Positions 30,712 to 45,957 of a DNA stretch of 64,000 bases are shown piece after piece. This DNA comes from Bos javanicus (lineage: Eukaryota > Chordata > Mammalia > Artiodactyla > Bovidae): contig NW_026893848.1 in assembly GCF_032452875.1 (NCBI RefSeq), positions 186,001-250,000 of the forward strand, given 5' to 3'. The position numbers were made by a program, and so were the translations under genes. Numbering within the stretch: position 1 is the stretch's first letter; every line of letters begins with the position of its first letter. The notes beneath the pieces were generated by a model. That model was not told where the DNA came from. It was given only the letters and a program-made list of their open reading frames with translations, and searched no databases.

Positions 30712-30948
30712 CCTCTGGAGGCAATGAACAAAGAGCTGAGAAGGCACGAATCAGTCAGCAGGCAATAATCATGGAACTCAGCTGTGAGAAATCATGCTGC
30801 TCAGCTGGCAATAATCAAGCAGATGAGCAGGCAGGAATTACGCAGCACAGCTGGCAATTGTCAAGCAGATGACAGGCAGGAATCGTGCAGCTCAGCTGGC
30901 AATTGTCAAGCAGATGAGCAGACAGTAATCACGCAGCTCAGCAGGCCC
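30712..30948. repeat. 23/46-bp block 11 (beta)
   Basis: Beta block with two alpha-like or private bases: GAGAAGGCACG, and GGCAATAATC where most beta copies have GGCTATAATC. It may be a product of exchange between subfamilies. Confidence 0.88.
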
Positions 30949-33455
30949 TGATCACGTGACTGAGCATGCACTGTTCACGTGGCTGATCATACACCGATCA
31001 CGTGACTGATCATGCACTGATCACGTGGCTATCATGCACTGATCACGTGGCTGATCATGCACTGATCACGTGACTGTCATGCACTGATCACGTGGCTGAT
31101 CATGCACTGATCACGTGGCTGATCATGCACTGATCACGTGGCTGATCATGCACTGATCACGTGGCTGATCATGCACTGATCACGTGACTGATCATGCACT
31201 GATCACGTGGCTATCATGCACTGATCACGTGGCTATCATGCACTGATCACGTGGCTGATCATGCACTGATCACGTGACTGATCATGCACTGATCACGTCT
31301 GATCATGCACTGATCACGTGACTGATCATGCACTGATCACGTGGATGATCATGCACTGATCACGTGACTGATCATGCACTGATCACGTGGCTATCATGCA
31401 CTGATCACGTGGCTGATCATGCACTGATCACGTAGCTATCATGCACTGATCACGTGACTGATCATGCACTGATCACGTGATTGATCATGCACTGATCACG
31501 TGACTGATCATGCACTGATCACGTGACTGATCATGCACTGATCACGTGACTGATCATGCACTGATCACGTGGCTATCATGCACTGATCACGTGGCTGATC
31601 ATGCACTGATCACGTAGCTATCATGCACTGATCACGTGACTGATCATGCACTGATCACGTGACTGATCATGCACTGATCACGTGGCTGATCATGCACTGA
31701 TCACGTGACTGATCATGCACTGATCACGTGGCTGATCATGCACTGATCACGTAGCTATCATGCACTGTCACGTGACTGATCATGCACTGATCACGTGGCT
31801 GATCATGCACTGATCACGTGACTGATCATGCACTGATCACGTGACTGATCATGCACTGATCACGTGGCTATCATGCACTGATCACGTGGCTGATCATGCA
31901 CTGATCACGTAGCTATCATGCACTGATCACGTGACTGATCATGCACTGATCACGTAATTGATCATGCACTGATCACGTGGCTGATCATGCACTGATCACG
32001 TGACTGATCATGCACTGATCACGTGGCTATCATGCACTGATCACGTGGCTGATCATGCACTGATCACGTGGCTGATCATGCACTGATCACGTGACTGATC
32101 ATGCACTGATCACGTGGCTATCATGCACTGATCACGTGGCTGATCATGCACTGATCACGTGACTGATCATGCACTGATCACGTGACTGATCATGCACTGA
32201 TCACGTGGCTATCATGCACTGATCACGTGACTGATCATGCACTGATCACGTGCTGATCATGCACTGATCACGTGACTGATCATGCACTGATCACGTGGTA
32301 TCATGCACTGATCACGTGGCTGATCATGCACTGATCACGTGGCTGATCATGCACTGATCACGTGGCTGATCATGCACTGATCACGTGGCTGATCATGCAC
32401 TGATCACGTGGCTATCATGCACTGATCACGTGACTGATCATGCACTGATCACGTGGCTATCATGCACTGATCACGTGGCTGATCATGCACTGATCACGTA
32501 ACTGATCATGCACTGATCACGTGACTGATCATGCACTGATCACGTGACTGATCATGCACTGATCACGTGGCTATCATGCACTGATCACGTGGCTGATCAT
32601 GCAATGATCACGTAGCTATCATGCACTGATCACGTGACTGATCATGCACTGATCACGTAATTGATCATGCACTGATCACGTGGCTGATCATGCACTGATC
32701 ACGTGACTGATCATGCACTGATCACGTGACTGATCATGCACTGATCACGTGGCTGATCATGCACTGATCACGTGGCTGATCATGCACTGATCACGTGACT
32801 GATCATGCACTGATCACGTGACTGATCATGCACTGATCACGTGGCTATCATGCACTGATCACGTGGCTGATCATGCACTGATCACGTGGCTGATCATGCA
32901 CTGATCACGTGGCTGATCATGCACTGATCACGTGACTGATCATGCACTGATCACGTGGCTATCATGCACTGATCACGTGGCTGATCATGCACTGATCACG
33001 TGCCTGATCATGCACTGATCACGTGCTGATCATGCACTGATCACGTGACTGATCATGCAGTGATCACGTGGCTATCATGCACTACTCATGCGGCTGATCA
33101 GGCAATGATCATGTAGCTACCATGTACAGGTCACGTGAATGATCATACACCCATCAGGTGACTGATCATGCACTGATCACGTGGCTATCATGCACTGATC
33201 ACGAGACTGATCATGCACTGATCACGTCTATATCATGCACTGATCACATGACTGCCCATGCACTGATCACGTGGATGATCATACACTAATCATGTGACAG
33301 ATCATGCACTGATCACGTGGCTGATCATGCACTGATACCGTGACTGAGCATGGACTGATCACATGACTATCATGTAGTGATCACGTGACTTAATGGCGCT
33401 GATCATGTGACTGATGATGCGCTGATCATGTTTGCTATCATACACTGATCATGTG

Positions 33456-33696
33456 CCTCTGGAGGCAATAAACAAAGAGCTGAGTAGGCACGAATCAAAC
33501 AGTCAGCAGGCAATAAACATGGAACTCAGCTGTGAGAAATCATGCTGCTCAGCTGGCAATAATCAAGCAGCTGAGCAGGCAGGAATTACGCAGCACAGCT
33601 GGCAATTGTCAAGCAGATGACAGGCAGGAATCGTGCAGCTCAGCTGGCAATTGTCAAGCAGATGAGCAGACAGTAATCACGCAGCTCAGCAGGCCC
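33456..33696. repeat. 23/46-bp block 12 (alpha)
   Basis: Alpha block with private changes GCAATAAACATGG and GAGAAATC. It shares a long leader with block 9, including ATGTACAGGTCACG and the ACACCCATCAGG monomer, so more than 390 bp to its left was copied with it. Confidence 0.9.
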
Positions 33697-35091
33697 TGAT
33701 CACGTGACTGAGCATGCACTGTTCACGTGGCTGATCATACACTGATCACGTGATTGATCATGCACTGATCACTTGGATATCATGCACTGATCACGTGGCT
33801 GATCATACACTGTTCACGTGTCTGACCATGCACTGATCACGTGGCTGATCATACACTGCTCTCGTAACTGATCATGCACTGATCACGTGGCTATCATGCA
33901 CTGATCACGTGGCTGAACATGCACTGTTCACGTGGCTGATCACACACCTGTCACGTGACATATCATGCTCTGATCACGTGGCACTCATGCACTGATCACG
34001 TGGCTGATCATACTCTGCTCACGTAACTCATCATGCACACATCACGTGTCTATCATGCACTGCTCACGTGGCTGTCATGGAATGATCACGTAGCTACCAT
34101 ATACTGGTCACGTGACTGATCATGCACAGATCACGTAAATGATCATGCACTGTTCACGGACTGATCATGCACTGATCACGGACTGATCATGCACTGATCA
34201 CGTGGCTGATCATGCACTGATCACGTGGCTGATCATGCACTGATCACGTGGCTGATCATGCACTGATCACGTGGCTGATCATGCACTGATCACGTGACTG
34301 ATCATGCACTGATCACGTGGCTATCATGCACTGATCACGTGGCTGATCATGCACTGATCACGTGACTGATCATGCACTGATCACGTGGCTGATCATGCAC
34401 TGATCACGTGACTGATCATGCACTGATCACGTGGCTATCATGCACTGATCACGTGGCTGATCATGCACTGATCACGTGGCTGATCATGCACTGATCACGT
34501 AGCTATCATGCACTGATCACGTGACTGATCATGCACTGATCACGTGGCTGATCATGCACTGATCACGTGGCTGATCATGCACTGATCACGTGACTGATCA
34601 TGCACTGATCACGTGACTGATCATGCACTGATCACGTGGCTATCATGCACTGATCACGTGGCTGATCATGCACTGATCACGTGCCTGATCATGCACTGAT
34701 CACATGACTGATCATGCACTGATCACGTGACTGATCATGCACTGATCACGTGGCTATCATGCACTATCACGTGGCTGATCATGCAATGATCATGTAGCTA
34801 CCATGTACTGGTCACGTGACTGATCATACACTGATCAGGTGACTGATCATGCACTGATCACGTGGCTGATCATGCACTGATCACGTGCCTGATCATGCAC
34901 TGATCACGTGACTGATCATGCACTGATCACATGGCTATCATGCACTGATCACGTGGCTGATCATGCACTGATACCGTGACTGAGCATGGACTGATCACAT
35001 GACTATCATGTAGTGATCACGTGACTTAATGGCGCTGATCATGTGACTGATGATGCGCTGATCATGTTTGCTATCATACACTGATCATGTG

Positions 35092-35332
35092 CCTCTGGAG
35101 GCAATAAACAAAGAGCTGAGTAGGCACGAATCAAACAGTCAGCAGGCAATAATCATGGAATTCAGCTGTGAGGAATCATGCTGCTCAGCTGGCAATAATC
35201 AAGCAGCTGAGCAGGCAGGAATTACGCAGCACAGCTGGCAATTGTCAAGCAGATGACAGGCAGGAATCGTGCAGCTCAGCTGGCAATTGTCAAGCAGATG
35301 AGCAGACAGTAATCACGCAGCTCAGCAGGCCC
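35092..35332. repeat. 23/46-bp block 13 (alpha)
   Basis: Alpha block with one visible change, GGAATTCAG for GGAACTCAG, which creates an EcoRI-type site. It lies about 1.64 kb after block 12. Confidence 0.9.
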
Positions 35333-36702
35333 TGATCACGTGACTGAGCATGCACTGTTCACGTGGCTGATCATACACTGATCACGTGTCTGATCATGCA
35401 CTGATCACGTGGCTGATCATGCACTGATCACGTGGCTGATCATGCACTGATCACGTGGCTGATCATGCACTGATCACGTGGCTGATCTCACACACGTCAC
35501 GTGACATCATGCACTGATCACGTGGTATCATGCACTGATCACGTGGCTGATCACACACTGCTCACGTAACTGATCATGCACACATCACGTGGCTATCATG
35601 CACTGATCACGTGGCTGTCATGGAATGATCACGTAGCTACCATATACTGGTCACGTGACTGATCATGCACTGATCACGTCAATGATCATGCACTGATCAC
35701 GTGACTGATCATGCACTGATCACGTGACTGATCATGCACTGATCACGTGGCTATCATGCACTGATCACGTGGCTGATCATGCACTGATCACGTAGCAACC
35801 ATGTACTGGTCACGTGACTGATCATGCACTGATCACGTAATTGATCATGCACTGATCACGTGGCTCATCATGCACTGATCACGTGGCTGATCACACATGA
35901 TCACGTGACTGATCATGCACTGATCACGTGGCTGATCATGCACTGATCACGTGGCTGATCATGCACTGATCACGTAGCTATCATGCACTGATCACGTGGC
36001 TGATCATGCAATGATCACGTAGCTATCATGCACTGATCACGTGACTGATCATGCACTGATCACGTAATTGATCATGCACTGATCACGTGGCTGATCATGC
36101 ACTGATCACGTGGCTGATCACACACGATCACGTGACTGATCATGCACTGATCACGTGACTGATCATGCACTGATCACGTGGCTATCATGCACTGATCACG
36201 TGGCTGATCATGCACTGATCACGTGGCTGATCATGCACGTATCACGTGACTGATCATGCACTGATCACGTGGCTGATCATGCACTGATCACGTGGCTATC
36301 ATGCACTGATCACGTGGCTGATCATGCACTGATCACGTAGCTACCATGCACTGATCACGTGACTGATCATGCACTGATCACGTGACTGATCATGCACTGA
36401 TCACGTGACTGATCATGCACTGATCACGTGACTGATCATGCACTGATCACGTGGCTATCATGCACTGATCACGTGGCTGATCATGCACTGATCACGTAGC
36501 TATCATGCACTGATCACGTGACTGATCATGCACTGATCACGTGACTGATCATGCACTGATCACGTGGCTGATCATGCACTGATACCGTGACTGAGCATGG
36601 ACTGATCACATGACTATCATGTAGTGATCACGTGACTTAATGGCGCTGATCATGTGACTGATCATGCGCTGATCATGTTTGCTATCATACACTGATCATG
36701 TG

Positions 36703-36943
36703 CCTCTGGAGGCAATAAACAAAGAGCTGAGTAGGCACGAATCAAACAGTCAGCAGGCAATAATCATGGAACTCAGCTGTGAGGAATCATGCTGCTCAGC
36801 TGGCAATAATCAAGCAGCTGAGCAGGCAGGAATTACGCAGCACAGCTGGCAATTGTCAAGCAGATGACAGGCAGGAATCGTGCAGCTCAGCTGGCAATTG
36901 TCAAGCAGATGAGCAGACAGTAATCACGCAGCTCAGCAGGCCC
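36703..36943. repeat. 23/46-bp block 14 (alpha)
   Basis: Alpha block without private changes that I can see. It is followed by the trailer CACTTGGATATCATG also found after blocks 12, 16 and 19. Confidence 0.9.
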
Positions 36944-37860
36944 TGATCACGTGACTGAGCATGCACTGTTCACGTGGCTGATCATACACTGATCACGTGA
37001 TTGATCATGCACTGATCACTTGGATATCATGCACTGATCACGTGGCTGATCATACACTGTTCACGTGTCTGACCATGCACTGATCACGTGGCTGATCATA
37101 CACTGCTCACGTAACTGATCATGCACTGATCACGTGGCTATCATGCACTGATCACGTGGCTGAACATGCACTGTTCACGTGGCTGATCACACACTGTCAC
37201 GTGACATATCATGCACTGATCACGTGGCATCATGCACTGATCACGTGGCTGATCATACTCTGCTCACGTCATCATGCACACATCACGTGGCTATCATGCA
37301 CTGCTCACGTGGCTGATCATGGAATGATCACGTAGCTACTATATGGACTGATCATGCACTGATCACGTGTGATCATGCTGATCATGCACTGATCACGTGA
37401 CACGTGACTGATGCACTGATCACGTGGCTGATCATGCACTGATCACGTGGCTGATCATGCACTGATCACGTGGCTGATCATGCACTGATCACGTGGCTGA
37501 TCATGCACTGATCACGTGACTGATCATGCACTGATCACGTGACTGATCATGCACTGATCACGTGGCTATCATGCACTGATCACGTGGCTGATCATGCACT
37601 GATCACGTGACTGATCATGCACTGATCACGTGACTGATCATGCACTGATCACGTGACTGATCATGCACTGATCACGTGGCTATCATGCACTGATCACGTG
37701 GCTGATCATGCACTGATCACGCAGCTATCATGTACTGGTCACATGACTGATCATGCACTGATCACATAATTGATCATGCACTGATCACGTGGCTTATCAT
37801 GCACTGATCATGTGACTGATCATGTGCTGATCATGTTTGGTGTCATACACTGATCATGTG

Positions 37861-38097
37861 CCTCTGGAGGCAATGAACATAGAGCTGAGTAGGCAGGAAT
37901 CAGTCAGCAGGCTATAATCATGGAACTCAGCTCTGAGAAATCATGCTGCTCAGCTGGCAATAATCAAGCAGATGAGCAGGCAGGAATTACGAAGCACAGG
38001 TGGCAATTGTCAAGCAGATGACAGGCAGGAATCATGCAGCTCAGCTGGCAATTGTCAAGCAGATGAGCAGACAGTAATCACGCAGCTCAGCAGGCCC
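37861..38097. repeat. 23/46-bp block 15 (beta)
   Basis: Beta block with AACATAGAGC, TACGAAGCACAGG and GAATCATGCAGC; close to block 10 in its variants. Confidence 0.9.
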
Positions 38098-39060
38098 TGA
38101 TCACGTGACTGAGCATGCACTGTTCACGTGGCTGATCACACACTGATCACGTGACTGATCATGCACTGATCACGTGACTGATCATGCACTGATCACGTGA
38201 CTGATCATGCACTGATCACGTGGCTATCATGCACTGATCACGTGGCTGATCATGCACTGATCACGTGTCTGATCATGCACTGATCACGTGGCTGATCATG
38301 CACTGATCACGTGACTGATCATGCACTGATCACGTGGCTATCATGCACTGATCACGTGGCTGATCATGCACTGATCACGTGGCTGATCACACACTGATCA
38401 CGTGACTGATCATGCACTGATCAGTGGCACTCATGCACTGATCACGTGGCTGATCATACACTGATCACGTGACTGATCATGCACTGATCACGTGGCTATC
38501 ATGCACTGATCACGTGGCTGATCATGCAATGATCACGGAGCTACCATGCACTGATCACGTGACTGATCATGCACTGATCACGTGATGATCATGCACTGAT
38601 CACGTGACTGATCATGCACTGATCACGTGGCTGATCATGCACTGATCACGTAGCTATCATGCACTGATCAGTGACTGATCATGCACTGATCACGTGACTG
38701 ATCATGCACTGATCACGTGACTGATCATGCACTGATCACGTGACTGATCATGCACTGATCACGTGGCTATCATGCACTGATCACGTGGCTGATCATGCAC
38801 TGATCACGTAGCTATCATGCACTGATCACGTGACTGATCATGCACTGATCACGTAACTGATCATGCACTGATCACGTGACTGATCATGCACTGATCACGT
38901 GACTGATCATGCACTGATCACGTGGCTGATCATGCACTGATACCGTGACTGAGCATGGACTGATCACATGACTATCATGTAGTTATCACGTGACTTAATG
39001 GCACTGATCATGTGACTGATCATGCGCTGATCATGTTTGCTATCATACACCGATCATGTG

Positions 39061-39300
39061 CCTCTGGAGGCAATAAACAAAGAGCTGAGTAGGCACGAAT
39101 CAAACAGTCAGCAGGCAATAATCATGGAACTCAGCTGTGAGGAATCATGCTGCTCAGCTGGCATAATCAAGCAGCTGAGCAGGCAGGAATTACGCAGCAC
39201 AGCTGGCAATTGTCAAGCAGATGACAGGCAGGAATCGTGCAGCTCAGCTGGCAATTGTCAAGCAGATGAGCAGACAGTAATCACGCAGCTCAGCAGGCCC
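39061..39300. repeat. 23/46-bp block 16 (alpha, one base shorter)
   Basis: Alpha block that has lost one A (GGCATAATC for GGCAATAATC). The shift opens a different frame, which is the only reason for an 88-codon reading frame here. The left flank has CACCGATCATG. Confidence 0.9.
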
Positions 39301-40244
39301 TGATCACGTGACTGAGCATGCAGTGTTCACGTGGCTGATCATACACTGATCACGTGATTGATCATGCACTGATCACTTGGATATCATGCACTGATCACGT
39401 GGCTGATCATACACTGTTCACGTGTCTGACCATGCACTGATCACGTGGCTGATCATACACTGCTCACGTAACTGATCATGCACTGATCACGTGGCTATCA
39501 TGCACTGATCACGTGGCTGAACATGCACTGATCACGTGGCTGATCACACACCTGTCACGTGACATATCATGCACTGATCACGTGGCACTCATGCACTGAT
39601 CACGTGGCTGATCATACACTGATCACGTAACTGATCATGCACACATCACGTGGCTATCATGCACTGATCACGTGGCTGTCATGGAATGATCACGTAGCTA
39701 CCATATACTGGTCACGTGACTGATCATGCACTGATCACGTAAATGATCATGCACTGATCACGTGACTGATCATGCACTGATCACGTGACTGATCATGCAC
39801 TGATCACGTGGCTGATCATGCACTGATCACGTGGCTGATCATGCACTGATCACGTGGCTGATCATGCACTGATCACGTGGCTGATCATGCACTGATCACG
39901 TGACTGATCATGCACTGATCACGTGACTGATCATGCACTGATCACGTGGCTATCATGCACTGATCACGTGGCTGATCATGCACTGATCACGTGACTGATC
40001 ATGCACTGATCACGTGACTGATCATGCACTGATCACGTGACTGATCATGCACTGATCACGTGGCTATCATGCACTGATCACGTGGCTGATCATGCACTGA
40101 TCACGCAGCTATCATGTACTGGTCACATGACTGATCATGCACTGATCACATAATTGATCATGCACTGATCACGTGGCTTATCATGCATTGATCATGTGAC
40201 TGATCATGTGCTGATCATGTTTGGTGTCATACACTGATCATGTG

Positions 40245-40481
40245 CCTCTGGAGGCAATGAACAAAGAGCTGAGTAGGCAGGAATCAGTCAGCAGGCTATA
40301 ATCATGGAACTCAGCTCTGAGAAATCATGCTGCTCAGCTGGCAATAATCAAGCAGATGAGCAGGCAGGAATTACGCAGCACAGCTGGCAATTGTCAAGCA
40401 GATGACAGGCAGGAATCATGCAGCTCAGCTGGCAATTGTCAAGCAGATGAGCAGACAGTAATCACGCAGCTCAGCAGGCCC
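40245..40481. repeat. 23/46-bp block 17 (beta)
   Basis: Beta block with AACAAAGAGC, AGGCAGGAATCAG and GAATCATGCAGC. Confidence 0.9.
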
Positions 40482-41695
40482 TGATCACGTGACTGAGCAT
40501 GCACTGTTCACGTGGCTGATCACACACTGATCACGTGACTGATCATGCACTGATCACGTGACTGATCATGCACTGATCACGTAGCTATCATGCACTGATC
40601 ACGTGGCTGATCATGCACTGATCACGGGACTGATCATGCACTGATCACGGGCTATCATGCACTGACTACATGACTGACATGCACTGATCACGTGGCTGAT
40701 CATGCACTGATCACGTGACTGATCATGCACTGATCACGTGACTGATCATGCACTGATCACGTGGCTGATCATGCACTGATCACGTGGCTATCATGCACTG
40801 CTCACATGGCTGATCATGCAATGATCACGTAGCTACCTTGTACTGGTCACGTGACTGATCATGCACTGATCACGTAATTGATCATGCACTGATCACGTGG
40901 CTGATCATGCACTGATCACGTGGCTGATCATGCACTGATCACGTGACTGATCATGCACTGATCACGTGACTGATCATGCACTGATCACGTGGCTATCATG
41001 CACTGATCACGTGGCTGATCATGCACTGATCACGTGGATATCATGCACTGATCACGTGGCTGATCATGCACTGATCACGTGGCTGATCATGCACTGATCA
41101 CGTGGCTGATCATGCACTGATCACGTGACTGATCATGCACTGATCACGTGGCTATCATGCACTGATCACGTGGCTGATCATGCACTGATCACGTGGCTGA
41201 TCACACACTGATCACGTGACTATCATGCACTGATCACGTGGCTGATCATGCACTGATCACGTGACTGATCATGCACTGATCACGTGGCTATCATGCACTG
41301 ATCACGTGGCTGATCATGCAATGATCACAAAGCTACCATATACTGGTCACGTGACTGATCATGCACTGATCACGTGGCTATCATGCACTGATCACGTGGC
41401 TGATCATGCACTGATCACGTAGCTACCATGCACTGATCACGTGACTGATCATGCACTGATCACGTGGCTGATCATGCACTGATCACGTGACTGATCATGC
41501 ACTGATCACGTGGCTGATCATGCACTGATCACGCAGCTATCATGCACTGATCACATGACTGATCATGCACTGATCACGTGGCTGATCATGCACTGATCAC
41601 GTAACTGATCATGCACTGATCACATGGCTTATCATGCATTGATCATGTGATTCATCATGTGCTGATCATGTTTGGTGTCATACACTGATCATGTG

Positions 41696-41928
41696 CCTCT
41701 GGAGGCAATGAACAAAGAGCTGAGTAGGCAGGAATCAGTAGGCAATAATCATGGAACTCAGCTGTGAGAAATCATGCTGCTCAGCTGGCAATAATCAAGC
41801 AGATGAGCAGGCAGGAATTATGCAGCACAGGTGGCAATTGTCAAGCAGATGACAGGCAGGAATCGTGCAGCTCAGCTGGCAATTGTCAAGCAGATGAGCA
41901 GACAGTAATCACGCAGCTCAGCAGGCCC
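41696..41928. repeat. 23/46-bp block 18 (beta, short)
   Basis: Beta block in which GAATCAGTCAGCAGGC is reduced to GAATCAGTAGGC, making the block about 4 bp shorter than other beta copies. Confidence 0.9.
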
Positions 41929-44926
41929 TGATCACGTGACTGAGCATGCACTGTTCACGTGGCTGATCACACACTGATCACGTGAATGATCATGCACTGA
42001 TCACGTGGCTATCATGCACTGATCACGTGACTGATCATGCACTGATCACGTAATTGTATGCACTGATCACGTGGCTATCATGCACTGATCACGTGGCTGA
42101 TCATGCACTGATCACGTGACTGATCATGCACTGATCACGTGGCTATCATGCACTGATCACGTGGCTGATCATGCACTGATCACGGGACTGATCATGCACT
42201 GATCACGGCACTATCATGCACTGACTACATGACTCACATGCACTGATCACGTGCTGATCATGCACTGATCACGTGACTGATCATGCACTGATCACGTGGC
42301 TATCATGCACTGATCACGTGGCTGATCATACACTGATCACGTGCCTGATCATGCACTGATCACGTGGCTGATCATGCACTGATCACGTGGCTGATCATGC
42401 AATGATCACGTAGCTACCATATACTGGTCACGTGACTGATCATGCACTGATCACGTAAATGATCATGCACTGATCACGTGACTGATCATGCACTGATCAC
42501 GTGACTGATCATGCACTGATCACGTGGCTATCATGCACTGATCACGTGGCTGATCATGCAATGATCACGTAGCAACCATGTACTGGTCACGTGACTGATC
42601 ATGCACTGATCACGTAATTGATCATGCACTGATCACGTGGCTCATCATGCACTGATCACGTGACTGATCATCACTGATCACGTGACTGATCATGCACTGA
42701 TCACGTGGCTATCATGCACTGATCACGTGGCTGATCATGCACTGATCACGTGCCTGATCATGCACTGATCACGTGACTGATCATGCACTGATCACGTGGC
42801 TATCATGCACTGATCACGTGGCTATCATGCACTGATCACGTGCCTGTCATGCACTGATCACGTGACTGATCATGCACTGATCACGTAGGTATCATGCACT
42901 GATCACGTGGCTGATCATGCACTGATCACGTGTCTGATCATGCACTGATCACGTGGCTGATCATGCACTGATCACGTAGCTGATCATGCACTGATCACGT
43001 GGCTATCATGCACTGATCACGTGGCTGATCATGCACTGATCACGTAGCTTACATGCACTGATCACGTGACTGATCATGCACTGATCACGTAATTGATCAT
43101 GCACTGATCACGTGACTGATCATGCACTGATCACGTGACTGATCATGCACTGATCACGTGGCTATCATGCACTGATCACGTGGCTGATCATGCAATGATC
43201 ACATAGCTACCATGTACTGGTCACATGACTGATCATGCACTGATCACGTAATTGATCATGCACTGATCACGTGGCTGATCATGCACTGATCACGTGACTG
43301 ATCATGCACTGATCACGTGACTGATCATGCACTGATCACGTGGCTATCATGCACTGATCACGTGGCTGATCATGCACTGATCACGTGACTGATCATGCAC
43401 TGATCACGTGAGTGATCATGCACTGATCACGTGGATATCATGCACTGATCACGTGGCTGATCATACACTGATCACGTGTCTGATCATGCACTGATCACGT
43501 GGCTGATCATACACTGATCACGTAACTGATCATGCACTGATCACGTGGCTATCATGCACTGATCACGTGGCTGATCATGCACTGATCACGTGGCTGATCA
43601 CACACTGTCACGTGACTGATCATGCACTGATCACGTGGCACTCATGCACTGATCACGTGGCTGATCATACACTGATCACGTAACTGATCATGCACTGATC
43701 ACGTGGCTATCATGCACTGCTCACGTGGCTGATCATGCAATGATCACGGAGCTACCATATACTGGTCACGTGACTGATCATGCACTGATCACGTAAATGA
43801 TCATGCACTGATCACGTGACTGATCATGCACTGATCACGTGGCTGATCATGCACTGATCACGTAGCAACCATGTACTGGTCACGTGACTGATCATGCACT
43901 GATCACGTAATTGATCATGCACTGATCACGTGACTGATCATGCACTGATCACGTGGCTGATCACACAGGTATCACGTGACTGATCATGCACTGATCACGT
44001 GGCTATCATGCACTGATCACGTGGCTATCATGCACTGATCACGTGGATATCATGCACTGATCACGTGGCTGATCATGCACGATCACGTGACTGATCATGC
44101 ACTGATCACGTGGCTGATCATGCACTGATCACGTAGCTATCATGTACTGATCACGTGACTGATCATGCACTGATCACGTAATTGATCATGCACTGATCAC
44201 GTGACTGATCATGCACTGATCACGTGGCTATCATGCACTGATCACGTGGCTGATCATGCAATGATCACGCAGCTACATGCACTGATCACGTGACTGATCA
44301 TGCACTGATCACGTGACTGATCATGCACTGATCACGTGGCTATCATGCACTGATCACGTGGCTGATCATGCACTGATCACGCAGCTATCATGCACTGTCA
44401 CGTGACTGATCATGCACTGATCACGTGGCTGATCATGCACTGATCACGTGACTGATCATGCACTGATCACGTGACTGATCATGCACTGATCACGTGGCTA
44501 TCATGCACTGATCACGTGGCTGATCATGCACTGATCACGTGCCTGATCATGCACTGATCACGTGACTGATCATGCACTGATCACGTGACTGATCATGCAC
44601 TGATCACGTGGCTATCATGCACTGATCACGTGGCTGATCATGCACTGATCACGTGCCTGATCATGCACTGATCACGTGACTGATCATGCACTGATCACGT
44701 AGCAATCATGCACTGATCACGTGGCTGATCATGCACTGATCACGTGGCTATCATGCACTGATCACGTGGCTATCATGCACTGATCACGTGGCTGATCATG
44801 CACTGATACCGTGACTGAGCATGGACTGATCACATGACTATCATGTAGTGATCACGTGACTTAATGGCGCTGATCATGTGACTGATCATGCGCTGATCAT
44901 GTTTGCTATCATACACTGATCATGTG

Positions 44927-45165
44927 CCTCTGGAGGCAATAAACAAAGAGCTGAGTAGGCATGAATCAAACAGTCAGCAGGCAATAATCATGGAACTCAG
45001 CTGTGAGGAATCATGCTGCTCAGCTGGCAATAATCAAGCAGCTGAGCAGGCAGGAATTACACAGCACAGCTGGCAATTGTCAAGCAGATGACAGGCAGGA
45101 ATCGTGCAGCTCAGCTGGCAATTGTCAAGCAGATGAGCAGACTAATCACGCAGCTCAGCAGGCCC
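44927..45165. repeat. 23/46-bp block 19 (alpha)
   Basis: Alpha block with GGCATGAATC, TTACACAGC and a two-base loss (GCAGACTAATC for GCAGACAGTAATC). Confidence 0.9.
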
Positions 45166-45720
45166 TGATCACGTGACTGAGCATGCACTGTTCACGTGGC
45201 TGATCATACACTGATCACGTGATTGATCATGCACTGATCACTTGGATATCATGCACTGATCACGTGGCTGATCATACACTGTTCACGGGTCTGACCATGC
45301 ACTGATCACGTGGCTGATCATACACTGCTCACGTAACTGATCATGCACTGATCACGTGGCTGATCATGCACTGATCACGTGGCTGATCATGCACTGATCA
45401 CGTGGCTACCATGTACTGGTCACGTGACTGATCATGCACTGATCACGTGATTGATCATGCACTGATCACGTGGCTGATCATGCACTGATCACGTGACTGA
45501 TCATGCACTGATCACGTGACTGATCATGCACTGATCACGTGGCTATCATGCACTGCTCACGTGGCTGATCATGCACTGATCACGCTACCATGTACTGGTC
45601 ACATGACTGATCATGCACTGATCACGTAATTGATCATGCACTGATCACGTGGCTTATCATGCATTGATCATGTGACTGATCATGTGCTGATCATGTTTGG
45701 TGTCACACACTGATCATGTG

Positions 45721-45957
45721 CATCTGGAGGCAATGAACAAAGAGCTGAGTAGGCAGGAATCAGTCATCAGGCTATAATCATGGAACTCAGCTCTGAGAAA
45801 TCATGCTGCTCAGCTGGCAATAATCAAGTAGATGAGCAGGCAGGAATTATGCAGCACAGGTGGCAATTGTCAAGCAGATGACAGGCAGGAATCGTGCAGC
45901 TCAGCTGGCAATTGTCAAGCAGATGAGCAGACAGTAATCACGCAGCTCAGCAGGCCC
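45721..45957. repeat. 23/46-bp block 20 (beta)
   Basis: Beta block beginning CATCTGG in place of CCTCTGG. It starts only about 795 bp after alpha block 19, the shortest spacing in the window. Confidence 0.9.
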